Of a DNA stretch of 64,000 bases, positions 17,681 through 25,924 are shown one piece after another. The stretch is from the NCBI RefSeq assembly GCF_030503435.1, contig NZ_JAUKPO010000009.1, forward strand, positions 62,001-126,000, given 5' to 3'. Numbering within the stretch: position 1 is the first letter of the stretch; each line of letters begins with the position of its first letter. The stretch comes from Rhodocytophaga aerolata. GTDB taxonomy: Bacteria > Bacteroidota > Bacteroidia > Cytophagales > 172606-1. Position numbers and translations under genes: made by a program. The notes beneath the pieces were generated by a model. That model did no database searches and had not been told where the DNA came from. It saw only the letters and a program-made list of their open reading frames with translations.

Positions 17681-17860
17681 TTGTAGGCACTACTTGCCAT
17701 GTTAGGCAATAATTAGTAAGTTTAACTTTCCAAAATCGAAAATACAATTGATAACTTATTCTGATAAACAATTTTCGGGTTTTGATTGATTTTCTACAAC
17801 TATCAATTGCAGATTGTAGTATTGTAGAACGGCTAAATCAAATTTGCCGTTCTTTTTTAT
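17681..17860 (+). ncRNA. Possible small RNA between fmt and greA
   Basis: A terminator-like hairpin (17826-17857) stands alone on the plus strand; fmt leaves on the minus strand and greA begins only at 17888. Upstream of it are inverted repeats that could fold: CAATTGATA (17745-17753) with TATCAATTG (17801-17809), or alternatively CTACAA (17794-17799) with TTGTAG (17814-17819). No protein-coding frame fits. It could be a small RNA ending at the hairpin, or an attenuating leader of greA. The 5' end is a guess and no promoter is clear. Confidence 0.3.
17826..17857 (+). terminator. Terminator-like hairpin upstream of greA
   Basis: AGAACGGC (17826-17833) pairs with GCCGTTCT (17846-17853) around a 12-base loop and runs into TTTTT. 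It sits 30 bases before the greA start. Confidence 0.7.
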
Positions 17861-17887
17861 TGTATCATATTAAACGGTTTTAACCAT

Positions 17888-18364
17888 ATGGCATCCAAAA
17901 TTTCGTATTACACTGAGGAAGGCTTACAAAAACTAAAAGATGAGCTGAATGAACTTAGAATTAGAGGGCGGGCTGACATTGCCCGGCAGATCGCAGAAGC
18001 AAGGGATAAAGGAGACTTAAGCGAAAATGCAGAATATGATGCAGCCAAAGATGCACAAGGCTTATTGGAATTGAAAATTTCTAAGTTAGAGGAGGTGGTT
18101 GCCAATGCCCGAATAGTGGACGAATCCACGATAGATACTTCCCAGGTTTCTATTTTATCCAAAGTGAAAATTAAAAACAAAAAAAACGGTACCACCGTGT
18201 GTTATACCTTAGTCTCTGAAGAAGAAGCTGACCTTAAGTCGGGTAAAATCTCTGTACAGTCACCGATAGGAAAAGGCTTGCTAGGCAAAAAAGTTGGCGA
18301 AACCGCTGAAATTAAAGTGCCTGCCGGCATGATGACCTTTGAAGTAGTAGAAATTGACAGATAA
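17888..18364 (+). CDS. greA: Transcription elongation factor GreA
   Basis: The 158-residue protein has the normal GreA length and layout: an N-terminal coiled coil of about 75 residues with the acidic tip motif GDLSENAEYDAAKDAQG, and a C-terminal FKBP-like domain with SPIGKGLLGKKVGET. GreA inserts its coiled coil into the RNA polymerase secondary channel and stimulates cleavage of backtracked RNA. A HIT-family gene starts 53 bases after the stop, an arrangement common in Bacteroidota. The stop codon runs directly into the AATGANTAATGACTA repeat. An unexplained terminator-like hairpin lies just upstream, so leader attenuation is possible. Confidence 0.95.
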   Translation: MASKISYYTEEGLQKLKDELNELRIRGRADIARQIAEARDKGDLSENAEYDAAKDAQGLLELKISKLEEVVANARIVDESTIDTSQVSILSKVKIKNKKNGTTVCYTLVSEEEADLKSGKISVQSPIGKGLLGKKVGETAEIKVPAGMMTFEVVEIDR

Positions 18365-18400
18365 ATGATTAATGACTATTGTCTAAATAGTAATCATTCA
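18364..18400 (+). repeat. AATGANTAATGACTA repeat after greA (copy B)
   Basis: AATGATTAATGACTA at 18364-18378 starts at the last base of the greA stop and is followed by AATAGTAATCATT (18386-18398), which can pair back to it with a small bulge. It matches the folA-end copy at 14 of 15 positions. Confidence 0.5.
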
Positions 18401-18417
18401 CCACTAATCAGTACAAA

Positions 18418-18819
18418 ATGGCCACCTTGTTCACCAGAATTATTAACGGAGAAATCCCTTGTCATAAAATTGCAGAAGACGACCGGTATCTGGCTTTTCT
18501 GGATATTAATCCGGCGGCGGTGGGGCATACGTTGGTTATTCCCAAAGCAGAGGTAGATTATATTTTTAATCTGGATGATGATACATATACTGGGCTTATG
18601 TTATTTGCAAAAAAGATTGCACCGGCTTTAGCCAAGTCTGTTCCTTGCCTGCGTATTGGAGTTGCCGTTATCGGCCTGGAAGTACCGCATACCCATGTGC
18701 ATCTGATTCCACTCAATACTATGAACGACATTAATTTCAGTAAACCTAAACTCAAACTGAGCCAGGAAGAACTGGCCGCCACTGCCGAAAAAATACGGCA
18801 AACCTTAGGTAATGGGTAA
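18418..18819 (+). CDS. HIT family (histidine triad) hydrolase
   Basis: The 133-residue protein starts ATLFTRIINGEIPCHKIAEDD, a typical HINT-like opening, and contains the histidine triad HTHVHLIPL near residues 98-106. Such proteins hydrolyse nucleoside phosphoramidates or related nucleotidyl linkages in the cytoplasm, and the natural substrate is usually unknown. The gene follows greA by 53 bases on the same strand and is probably cotranscribed. A strong terminator lies 24 bases beyond the stop, closing the two-gene unit before the convergent radical SAM gene. Confidence 0.9.
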   Translation: MATLFTRIINGEIPCHKIAEDDRYLAFLDINPAAVGHTLVIPKAEVDYIFNLDDDTYTGLMLFAKKIAPALAKSVPCLRIGVAVIGLEVPHTHVHLIPLNTMNDINFSKPKLKLSQEELAATAEKIRQTLGNG

Positions 18820-18842
18820 GGATGATTGACAAATAAATAGTT

Positions 18843-18872
18843 TGCCCGTAGGATGGACCTACGGGCATTTTT
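18843..18872 (+). terminator. Terminator of the greA-HIT unit
   Basis: A perfect 10-base stem (TGCCCGTAGG at 18843-18852 with CCTACGGGCA at 18858-18867) has a 5-base loop and runs into TTTTTG. Confidence 0.9.
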
Positions 18873-18874
18873 GT

Positions 18875-21079
18875 TTATACAATCAGTAATCCTTTGCTTC
18901 TGAGGGTTTTCCAGGCATGACTCTCCAGAAATAGTTCAAAGGAATAGCTTTCAGAAGCTGGAAACGTTTGTATCAGATCTTTAAGTAGTATGGGCTGTTC
19001 CGAAGTTGCCAGCATTCTGGGAAAGGATGCCAGCAGCCATTGCCCTATTTCCTTCGTAACTTTAATCTCCAGGTCTTCTGTCTTTTCAAAGAACGTAAGC
19101 AAACCTTTTTCCCGGAACTTGTCTTTTTTCTGTTCCTGAATCAGGGTGAATTCCGGCATATTTCCTACCCATACTACCCGGCTGTTTTGCCGCATCAGGT
19201 CACTTTTAGCAGGTGTAGCAATAGCTTTGGCAATCAGCGTTTTTGGAACTGTGGTCTTGGGAGTTTTAAATGGAAACCAATAGTTTACAGGCTCATCCAG
19301 GAAAAGCCCATGCATAAAGTTATACATAGATTTGCTTAAGCCTTCACTAAACAGGGAGTGATCACACCCTTTCGGGTCTTCATGGATCAGATCATTATTG
19401 GCAAATAAACCTTCTTCCGGACCTACTTTTACAACCCCATATTTCGCCGGATTTTTTCCGACAGGGCTATGAGCAGTCATAGAGAAGCGGTGCCAGAAAC
19501 CGGATTGTATAACCCCTTGCTCCATCAATTGCCGGACAACTTCCAGCGAGTCAATAGTCTCCTGAGCGGTTTGGGTAGGAAAACCATACATCAGATACGC
19601 ATGCACCATAATGCCTGCTTCTGTAAAGGCATGCGTTACTCTGGCAACCTGATCTATGGTTACACCTTTTTCCATTAAGGCCAATAAGCGGTCGGAGGCA
19701 ACTTCCAGTCCGCCGGATACAGCAATACAACCCGAGGCGGCCAGCAGCCGGCAAAGGTCTGGGGTAAAGGTTTTTTCAAAACGGATATTCGTCCACCAGG
19801 TGATGCTGGTACCCCGCCGGAGCAGCTCTATGGCCAGATCGCGAAGTGCCAGAGGAGGTGCCGCTTCATCAACAAAGTGAAATCCGGTTTGCCCGGTTTT
19901 TGCCACAATATGTTCAATTCTATCGACTAAAAGGGCTGCAGGCGCTGTTTCGTAACGATGGATATAATCGAGGGTGATATCGCAGAAGGAACATTTTTTC
20001 CAATAACAGCCATGCGCAATGGTCAGTTTGTTCCATCGGCCATCGTTCCAGAGCCGGTGCATAGGGTTTGCTATTTCCAGCACAGATAAATAGTTATCTA
20101 ATGGCAGGCCAGTGTAATCTGGTACACCTACTTCTGTATGGGCAATGTCTTTATCCTGACAGCCATTAAAATAGGTTACTTCCCCTAACTCCAGCATAAA
20201 AGTCCGGTGCAACTGTTCTTTCGGACGTTTGCCCTGCCAGTGTTCAATAACCCGCAGCAAAGGACTTTCGCCATCATCCAGGGAAATATAATCCATGTAC
20301 TGAAATATCCGAGGTTCTTTCAGGGTGCGAAGCTCAGTATTGGCGTATCCACCACCCATTACTGTTTTAATGGAAGGATACTTTTCTTTTATAAACTTAG
20401 CGCAACGCAAAGCCCCGTACAGATTGCCAGGAAACGGAACAGTAAAACCAACTAAATCTGGTTTGGCCGTTTGAATATGCTTGTCGAGCAGTTCTTCCAT
20501 TAACTGGTCGGTCAGGTTGGATGGCTGTTGCAAGGCCCCTTCTATGGGATCGAAGCTGGTAGCCGATAATCCTAGCTTTTCTGCATAACGGCTAAATCCG
20601 AAATACGGACTTACATAGTTTGTTATCAGGTCGCCCAGATCTTCCAGGTAAAGTGTAGCGAGAAATTTAGCTCTGTCGGTTACACCCAGGCTGCCAAAAG
20701 CCCAGTCCATATCTTCCAGGGCGGCGAAACGGTTGCCTTCGGGCAGGTATCCGCCATAAGCAATCCGGTTAGCAACTGTATTGTCTTTGCCTTGCAAAAA
20801 GCGGACGACCGTATCAATCGTTTGCAGATAATCTTTTTCCAGATGGAGCATACGCTTGTAAGCAGGAACCATCGCAGATTCAGCTTGGCTGGCAATGGCA
20901 AAGGCTTTCCGGAGGTTAGTTCTGCTAAATAAGCTCAGTACCAGTTCTATTCCCAGATCAGCCTGATGCACGGTGAAGCCTTTTGTTGAAAGAAACCCTT
21001 TAATATAGGCTGTGGCCGGATACGGCGTATTAATTTGTGTCAGGGGAGGGGTAACCAGCAGAATAACAGGCGTGTCCAA
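18875..21079 (-). CDS. B12-binding-domain radical SAM protein
   Basis: I place the start at TTG 21079 (734 residues): the B12-binding domain begins right there (DTPVILLVTPPLTQINTPYP), no ATG occurs before it, and upstream codons are hydrophobic noise. The N-terminal half keeps DLVGFTVPFPGNLYGAL and VMGGGYANTEL, typical of the cobalamin-binding Rossmann fold. The radical SAM cluster motif is HGCYWKKCSFCD, with spacing CX4CX2C where CX3CX2C is canonical. FVDEAAPP and SGGLEVASDRLLALMEKGV follow. Family members do methylations, ring rearrangements or other radical chemistry; the substrate is unknown. No biosynthetic partner genes adjoin it, so it appears to be a stand-alone enzyme. Confidence 0.82.
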   Translation of the reverse strand: MDTPVILLVTPPLTQINTPYPATAYIKGFLSTKGFTVHQADLGIELVLSLFSRTNLRKAFAIASQAESAMVPAYKRMLHLEKDYLQTIDTVVRFLQGKDNTVANRIAYGGYLPEGNRFAALEDMDWAFGSLGVTDRAKFLATLYLEDLGDLITNYVSPYFGFSRYAEKLGLSATSFDPIEGALQQPSNLTDQLMEELLDKHIQTAKPDLVGFTVPFPGNLYGALRCAKFIKEKYPSIKTVMGGGYANTELRTLKEPRIFQYMDYISLDDGESPLLRVIEHWQGKRPKEQLHRTFMLELGEVTYFNGCQDKDIAHTEVGVPDYTGLPLDNYLSVLEIANPMHRLWNDGRWNKLTIAHGCYWKKCSFCDITLDYIHRYETAPAALLVDRIEHIVAKTGQTGFHFVDEAAPPLALRDLAIELLRRGTSITWWTNIRFEKTFTPDLCRLLAASGCIAVSGGLEVASDRLLALMEKGVTIDQVARVTHAFTEAGIMVHAYLMYGFPTQTAQETIDSLEVVRQLMEQGVIQSGFWHRFSMTAHSPVGKNPAKYGVVKVGPEEGLFANNDLIHEDPKGCDHSLFSEGLSKSMYNFMHGLFLDEPVNYWFPFKTPKTTVPKTLIAKAIATPAKSDLMRQNSRVVWVGNMPEFTLIQEQKKDKFREKGLLTFFEKTEDLEIKVTKEIGQWLLASFPRMLATSEQPILLKDLIQTFPASESYSFELFLESHAWKTLRSKGLLIV

Positions 21080-21333
21080 AATACTATATGCGAAAATTGA
21101 GGTTGCAAAAATAAGAAAAATAGGCAGTAAAGCAGTTGCGTCGAACAAACTGTTTATGGAAGATGAACAGCAAAAGTTGCGGGAAGGTTTATTCTTATAG
21201 TATTTCTCAGTAACTTGGAAAGTTACCCCTTTGCCCGGTTATGGCTAGTAAGCCATCGTACACCAGATAAAGGCATACAATATAATATGGCAATGCAGTC
21301 TCTTTTAGCGTAACTAGTTATTGAATTTTGTTC

Positions 21334-22629
21334 ATGCGTAAATTGTACAAGAACCTCACCTTCCAGGTACTCGTAGCGATCACCTTGGGTATACTTGTAG
21401 GGGCACTGTTTCCGGAAGTAGGGACTAGGCTCAAACCCATTGGGGATACGTTTATCAATATGATAAAAATGGTGATTGCCCCCATTATTTTCCTCACTAT
21501 TGTGCTGGGGATTGGCAGTATGGGCAACCTGAAGAAAGTAGGCAGGGTAGGAGGCAAAGCCCTGTTGTATTTTGAAGTGGTCACTACTTTTGCTTTACTC
21601 ATCGGGTTGGTAGTAGCCAACCTGACCAAACCTGGGGTTGGAGTAGATACGTCCAGAGTAGGAGGTGGGGATATATCTGCTTATAAAAAAGGGGCAGAAG
21701 AAATAGACTGGGTTCAGTTTATTACCCATATTGTGCCTTCCAATGTGGTAAAAGCCTTTGCCGATGGAGACATTCTGCAAGTATTATTCTTTTCCGTACT
21801 GTTTGGCGTGGCCCTTACCAAAGCAGGCAGTGCCGGACATTCCATCATCGCTTTTTTTGAAAAATTATCAAAAATATTCTTCAACATTCTGGCCATTGTC
21901 ATGAAACTTGCCCCCCTGGGTGCTTTTGGAGGAATGGCTTTTAGTATTGGCAAGTATGGCCTGGATACACTGATTCCGCTGGCTAAACTCATGCTCACCG
22001 TCTACCTAACTATGTTTCTGTTTGTATTTGTGGTCTTAAACATCATAGCCCGCCTATATGGGTTCAGTCTGTGGAAATACCTGGTCTATATTAAAGAAGA
22101 GTTACTTATTGTGTTAGGCACTTCTTCTTCTGAAGCCGCGTTGCCACAAATGATGTATAAGCTGGAAAAATTTGGCTGTTCTAAGCCAGTAGTAGGGCTT
22201 GTAATCCCAACAGGCTATTCTTTCAACCTGGATGGTACCACGATTTACCTGGCCATGGCTACTATTTTTCTGGCACAAGTTTTCAATGTAGACCTGACTC
22301 TGAGCCAGGAAATAGCCATCATCGGTATTTTAATGGTAACCTCTAAAGGGGCTGCCGCTGTTACCGGAGGGGGCTTTATTGTTTTGGCCTCTACCTTATC
22401 TGCCTTGCAGGTGGTGCCGGTAGAAGGCCTGGCTTTACTTTTAGGAGTAGACCGTTTTATGTCTGAGGCCAGAGCCATTACGAACTTAATCGGGAATGGC
22501 GTAGCTACCATTGTAGTAGCTAAAAGTGAGAAAGAGTTTGATCCAGTGAAAAATGCGCTTGCCTTACAAAAAGGAACTGAGCCCTTAAATTCAACTCTAT
22601 CTGCTGAACAAGATAAGACCCTGGTTTAG
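21334..22629 (+). CDS. Dicarboxylate/amino acid:cation symporter (DAACS family)
   Basis: From the ATG at 21334 the carrier has 431 residues, the usual size. Typical motifs are [20 protein letters not shown] (the serine-rich re-entrant loop region, read as [12 protein letters not shown]), then [15 protein letters not shown] and [20 protein letters not shown]. Transmembrane helices are evident from the start ([15 protein letters not shown]). These carriers import glutamate, aspartate or C4-dicarboxylates with Na+ or H+ across the inner membrane; the exact substrate is not clear. A TTG two codons upstream is possible but unnecessary. The gene is isolated, with no neighbour that explains its substrate. 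Confidence 0.92.
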   Translation: MRKLYKNLTFQVLVAITLGILVGALFPEVGTRLKPIGDTFINMIKMVIAPIIFLTIVLGIGSMGNLKKVGRVGGKALLYFEVVTTFALLIGLVVANLTKPGVGVDTSRVGGGDISAYKKGAEEIDWVQFITHIVPSNVVKAFADGDILQVLFFSVLFGVALTKAGSAGHSIIAFFEKLSKIFFNILAIVMKLAPLGAFGGMAFSIGKYGLDTLIPLAKLMLTVYLTMFLFVFVVLNIIARLYGFSLWKYLVYIKEELLIVLGTSSSEAALPQMMYKLEKFGCSKPVVGLVIPTGYSFNLDGTTIYLAMATIFLAQVFNVDLTLSQEIAIIGILMVTSKGAAAVTGGGFIVLASTLSALQVVPVEGLALLLGVDRFMSEARAITNLIGNGVATIVVAKSEKEFDPVKNALALQKGTEPLNSTLSAEQDKTLV

Positions 22630-22936
22630 AAAAGATTATCCTCTATTTATTGCAGTAATACTTTACTGAACTTAGTACTTGTGTCGTGCCTTTTAATGCA
22701 TGTCTCAACTAATCTATAGAGTTGCTTAGAGCTCTGGAAATAAAAATAATTGAATAAATTAGCCTTGCATGGAAGCATATAAATTTTTTGTATATTTAAA
22801 AAAATGTTAACTAAAATTTTCCGATTCTGCTATGAAAAGGCTGTTTATCCATACCACCTGAACATCTAAAGATAAATAGCCAGGCATTAATTTATTAACC
22901 CTTTAATATTACAAGATATACTAGCTAACTGCATAC
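22630..22936 (+). other. Intergenic region, nothing identified
   Basis: AT-rich leader of the large histidine kinase gene. A weak hairpin (CAGTAA/TTACTG around 22655) lies near the end of the symporter gene. I find no perfect TAnnTTTG box, coding frame or RNA. Confidence 0.5.
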
Positions 22937-25924
22937 ATGCTTTTTGATAAACAGGTTTTGTCCCAGGTACAACTTCTGGAACATCTGCCTGCTGCTGTCT
23001 TTACTACCAATGCACAATTTAATGTTCTCTCTTGGAACCATGAAGCCGAAAAGTTATTTGGATGGCGTACAGAAGAGGTAATCGGGAAACCAATCTCAGG
23101 GTTTTTACAACTCAGCGATACAAACGTATATTCTGCAGTATCTGCTGAGGGTTTGCCGAGAAAGGATTTCTGGACTGGACAGATTGAACAGCAGCACAAG
23201 CAAGGTAATCCAAAATGTGTTGAACTTTCTATCAACTTTATCTACAACTCTGCGGGCCTTCTGGAAGGCACGGTCAGTGTAGGGAAAGATATTACCCGCC
23301 AGCAAGAACTGGAGGCCGGCTTACGAAAAACACAAAGCCTGCTGGAAGCGGCTACCAGAAACTCTCCCATTATATTAGCAAACCAGGATATTCACTTAAA
23401 CTATACCTATTTTTACAACCAGCAAGATGAGTTTGAAGGGGTAGAGGCACTAGGAAAAACAGATGAAGATATATTTCCCAAGGCACTCAGCAATAAAATT
23501 ATTCCCATAAAAAAACGGGTACTCCGGCAAGGGCTTGGCGAACAGCACGAAATTTCATTCAGCCACCCGTCAGGCACCTTCACGTATTTGTTTACCATAG
23601 ACCCGGTATTGAATGAGTTGCAGGAAGTTACCGGAATTACGACGGCTGCTATCAATATCTCTTCTTTTAGAAAAATTGAATCGTCTCTACAGGAAAAAGA
23701 AACCCAGTTGCAGCATATTACCAATGCCTTACCCATCCTTATCTCTTTTGTAGATGCAAAAGAATACTACAGGTTTGTAAACCAGAATTATGAAACCTGG
23801 TTCGGTATTCCTAAAGAGTATATGCTTGGCAAAACGCTGCATGAAGTGGCTGGAGATGATTTATACGAACAACATAAATCCTATTACAAAAAAGCCCTTG
23901 GTGGCGAAAAAACAGAGTTTACCGAACAGGTACTTAAGCAGGGGACAAAGGCTTTTCTGCGGATATTGTTGCTTCCATCCATAACTAATGGCACGGTTAA
24001 CGGGTTTTATGTACTTGCCCAAGACCAGACAGAACTGCTTACCACCCAACAAGCTTTAGAAGAAAGTAACCAAGTATACAGAGCCATTACACATCATTTT
24101 CCCAAAGGAAATATATTTATCCTGGACCATCAGTTTACCATTATATTCGCTGAAGGGGGAAGTATGCGGGAAAGAGGGTTAACTTCTGATGCATTTGTAG
24201 GGAAAACCGCCGCCGTATTTGTGAATAATGAGCACCAGTTGAACGGCTTGTATGCAAACCTGGACAGGGTATTACAAGGTGAAACCATCACTTTTACTGA
24301 TTCAATCCTGGGACAGCATTATGAATTTACGGGAACCCCCCTTCCGGAAAAAGACGGGCGTATTCTCCGCATTTTATGTATTGTCCGCAACATTAGCGAA
24401 CAAGTAAAATTACAGCAAGATGTAGAGCATTTTACAGCCAATTTGCAGGAGGCCCAGCAGCTGGCCAAACTTGGTTTTTGGGAATATTATCCGGAAAATC
24501 AGCAGCTAAAATGGTCGGAGATGATGTATGAGATATTCGACAGGCGAAAAGATGATCCGGTTCCGCAGGTTTCGTTCTTTAAAGAACTGGTTTCCCCGGA
24601 AGATTGGAACAAGCTAATCCGCCATGCACAGCGAGCCCACAGTTTGCGTACCGATTTTAAGATAACCATTCCCATCCGGTTTCTTTCAGGAAAACAAAAG
24701 TACGTGCAGCTGTATGCCAGACCCTTGGAGTATTTGAATGAACTTCCGTATAGGCTATTTGGTGCTGCTATGGACGTTACCGAACAATCTATTTTAGAAG
24801 AAAAGGTAAAAGAGCAAGAGGCGCAGATGAATAGTTTGTTTGAATCAGACACTGTGGGGATTATTTTCTGGGACATTTTAGGAAAGATTACGCATGCCAA
24901 TGATTATTTTCTGAAGATGCTGGGCTATACCCGGCAGAACCTAGAGGCCGGAGAGGTTAACTGGCGGCATCTTACACCAGTCCCTTGGGAAGAGCTCAAC
25001 CCTAAAGCACTGCAAATCTTTTTATCTGCTAGTGCAAATACAACGACCGAAAAAGAGTTTTTTCACAAAAATGGAAAGCGCATACCAGTCTTGCTAGGTT
25101 CTGCATTTCTTTCCGGCTATTATACCAAAGGAGCCAGCTTTGTTCTGGACATTACCGAATTACAGAATATCCGGCAAAAACTGGAACAGAAGGCACTAGC
25201 ATTAAAAGATTCTAACAGTGAACTGGAAAAGTTTGCCTATGTAGCGGCGCATGACTTACAGGAACCCTTAAATACATTATCGGGGCTGGTTACCCTGCTG
25301 AATTATCAGGCCGGTATCACTTCGGATGAGGAGATGCAAAAGCTGTTAACGTTGGTTCCGGGTATTATTAGCCGTATGCAGCAATTAATAAAAAATCTGC
25401 TGGAGTACTCTAAAATTGATTCGGCAAAGATTCAGGTAACGGAGTTTCCGATGGAGGATGTGATACAGGTAGTGCTTGGCTCACTGGCCAAACGCATCGC
25501 TGACACTGGTTCGGTGATTGTTTATGATAACTTGCCGGTTATTCACGCAGACCAGGCGCAAATGACGCAGCTCATTCAAAACCTGATTGGCAATGCAATT
25601 AAATTCAGATCTCATAAGCCGATGCATATCGAAATAAGCGGAAGCGTACTGCCTGATGGTTGGCATTTTAGCATCCGCGATACTGGGATCGGCATGAATA
25701 TGGCTGATGCCTCTAAAATTTTTGGTGCGTTTCAGCGCTTGCACACCCGCAACGAATACGAAGGAACAGGCTTGGGTCTGGCGATTTGCCAGAAAATTGT
25801 AGAGCGCCATGGCGGCAAAATATGGGTGGAGTCTGTGTTGGGCGAAGGATCTACGTTTTATTTTACCCTCTGTAAACCTGAATTGGACTCTACTTTTGCT
25901 CACGTAACAGCTGAAGTTTCCTGA
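22937..25924 (+). CDS. Multi-PAS soluble sensor histidine kinase
   Basis: The 995-residue protein has no signal peptide or membrane segment. About six PAS-type modules occupy residues 10-750; clear ones begin LEHLPAAVFTTNAQFNVLSW, ITNALPILISFVDA, LGFWEYYPENQQLKWSEMMY and ESDTVGIIFWDILGKITHAN. The kinase core follows: HisKA with the phospho-acceptor His 772 (YVAAHDLQEPLNTL), the N box LIQNLIGNAIKF, G1 DTGIGM and G2 GTGLGLAICQKIV. It ends without a receiver domain and no response regulator gene adjoins it, so it is an orphan kinase sensing cytoplasmic or diffusible signals. The last 25 bases overlap the 3' end of a second histidine kinase on the other strand. Confidence 0.93.
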   Translation: MLFDKQVLSQVQLLEHLPAAVFTTNAQFNVLSWNHEAEKLFGWRTEEVIGKPISGFLQLSDTNVYSAVSAEGLPRKDFWTGQIEQQHKQGNPKCVELSINFIYNSAGLLEGTVSVGKDITRQQELEAGLRKTQSLLEAATRNSPIILANQDIHLNYTYFYNQQDEFEGVEALGKTDEDIFPKALSNKIIPIKKRVLRQGLGEQHEISFSHPSGTFTYLFTIDPVLNELQEVTGITTAAINISSFRKIESSLQEKETQLQHITNALPILISFVDAKEYYRFVNQNYETWFGIPKEYMLGKTLHEVAGDDLYEQHKSYYKKALGGEKTEFTEQVLKQGTKAFLRILLLPSITNGTVNGFYVLAQDQTELLTTQQALEESNQVYRAITHHFPKGNIFILDHQFTIIFAEGGSMRERGLTSDAFVGKTAAVFVNNEHQLNGLYANLDRVLQGETITFTDSILGQHYEFTGTPLPEKDGRILRILCIVRNISEQVKLQQDVEHFTANLQEAQQLAKLGFWEYYPENQQLKWSEMMYEIFDRRKDDPVPQVSFFKELVSPEDWNKLIRHAQRAHSLRTDFKITIPIRFLSGKQKYVQLYARPLEYLNELPYRLFGAAMDVTEQSILEEKVKEQEAQMNSLFESDTVGIIFWDILGKITHANDYFLKMLGYTRQNLEAGEVNWRHLTPVPWEELNPKALQIFLSASANTTTEKEFFHKNGKRIPVLLGSAFLSGYYTKGASFVLDITELQNIRQKLEQKALALKDSNSELEKFAYVAAHDLQEPLNTLSGLVTLLNYQAGITSDEEMQKLLTLVPGIISRMQQLIKNLLEYSKIDSAKIQVTEFPMEDVIQVVLGSLAKRIADTGSVIVYDNLPVIHADQAQMTQLIQNLIGNAIKFRSHKPMHIEISGSVLPDGWHFSIRDTGIGMNMADASKIFGAFQRLHTRNEYEGTGLGLAICQKIVERHGGKIWVESVLGEGSTFYFTLCKPELDSTFAHVTAEVS

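Noticed and set aside
18843-18872. Terminator also serving the convergent radical SAM gene
   Set aside because: The minus strand lacks a clear T-tract after the stem, so only plus-strand termination is supported.
22921-23235. Minus-strand open frame inside the multi-PAS kinase start
   Set aside because: It lies antisense to well-supported PAS coding sequence and has no family motif.
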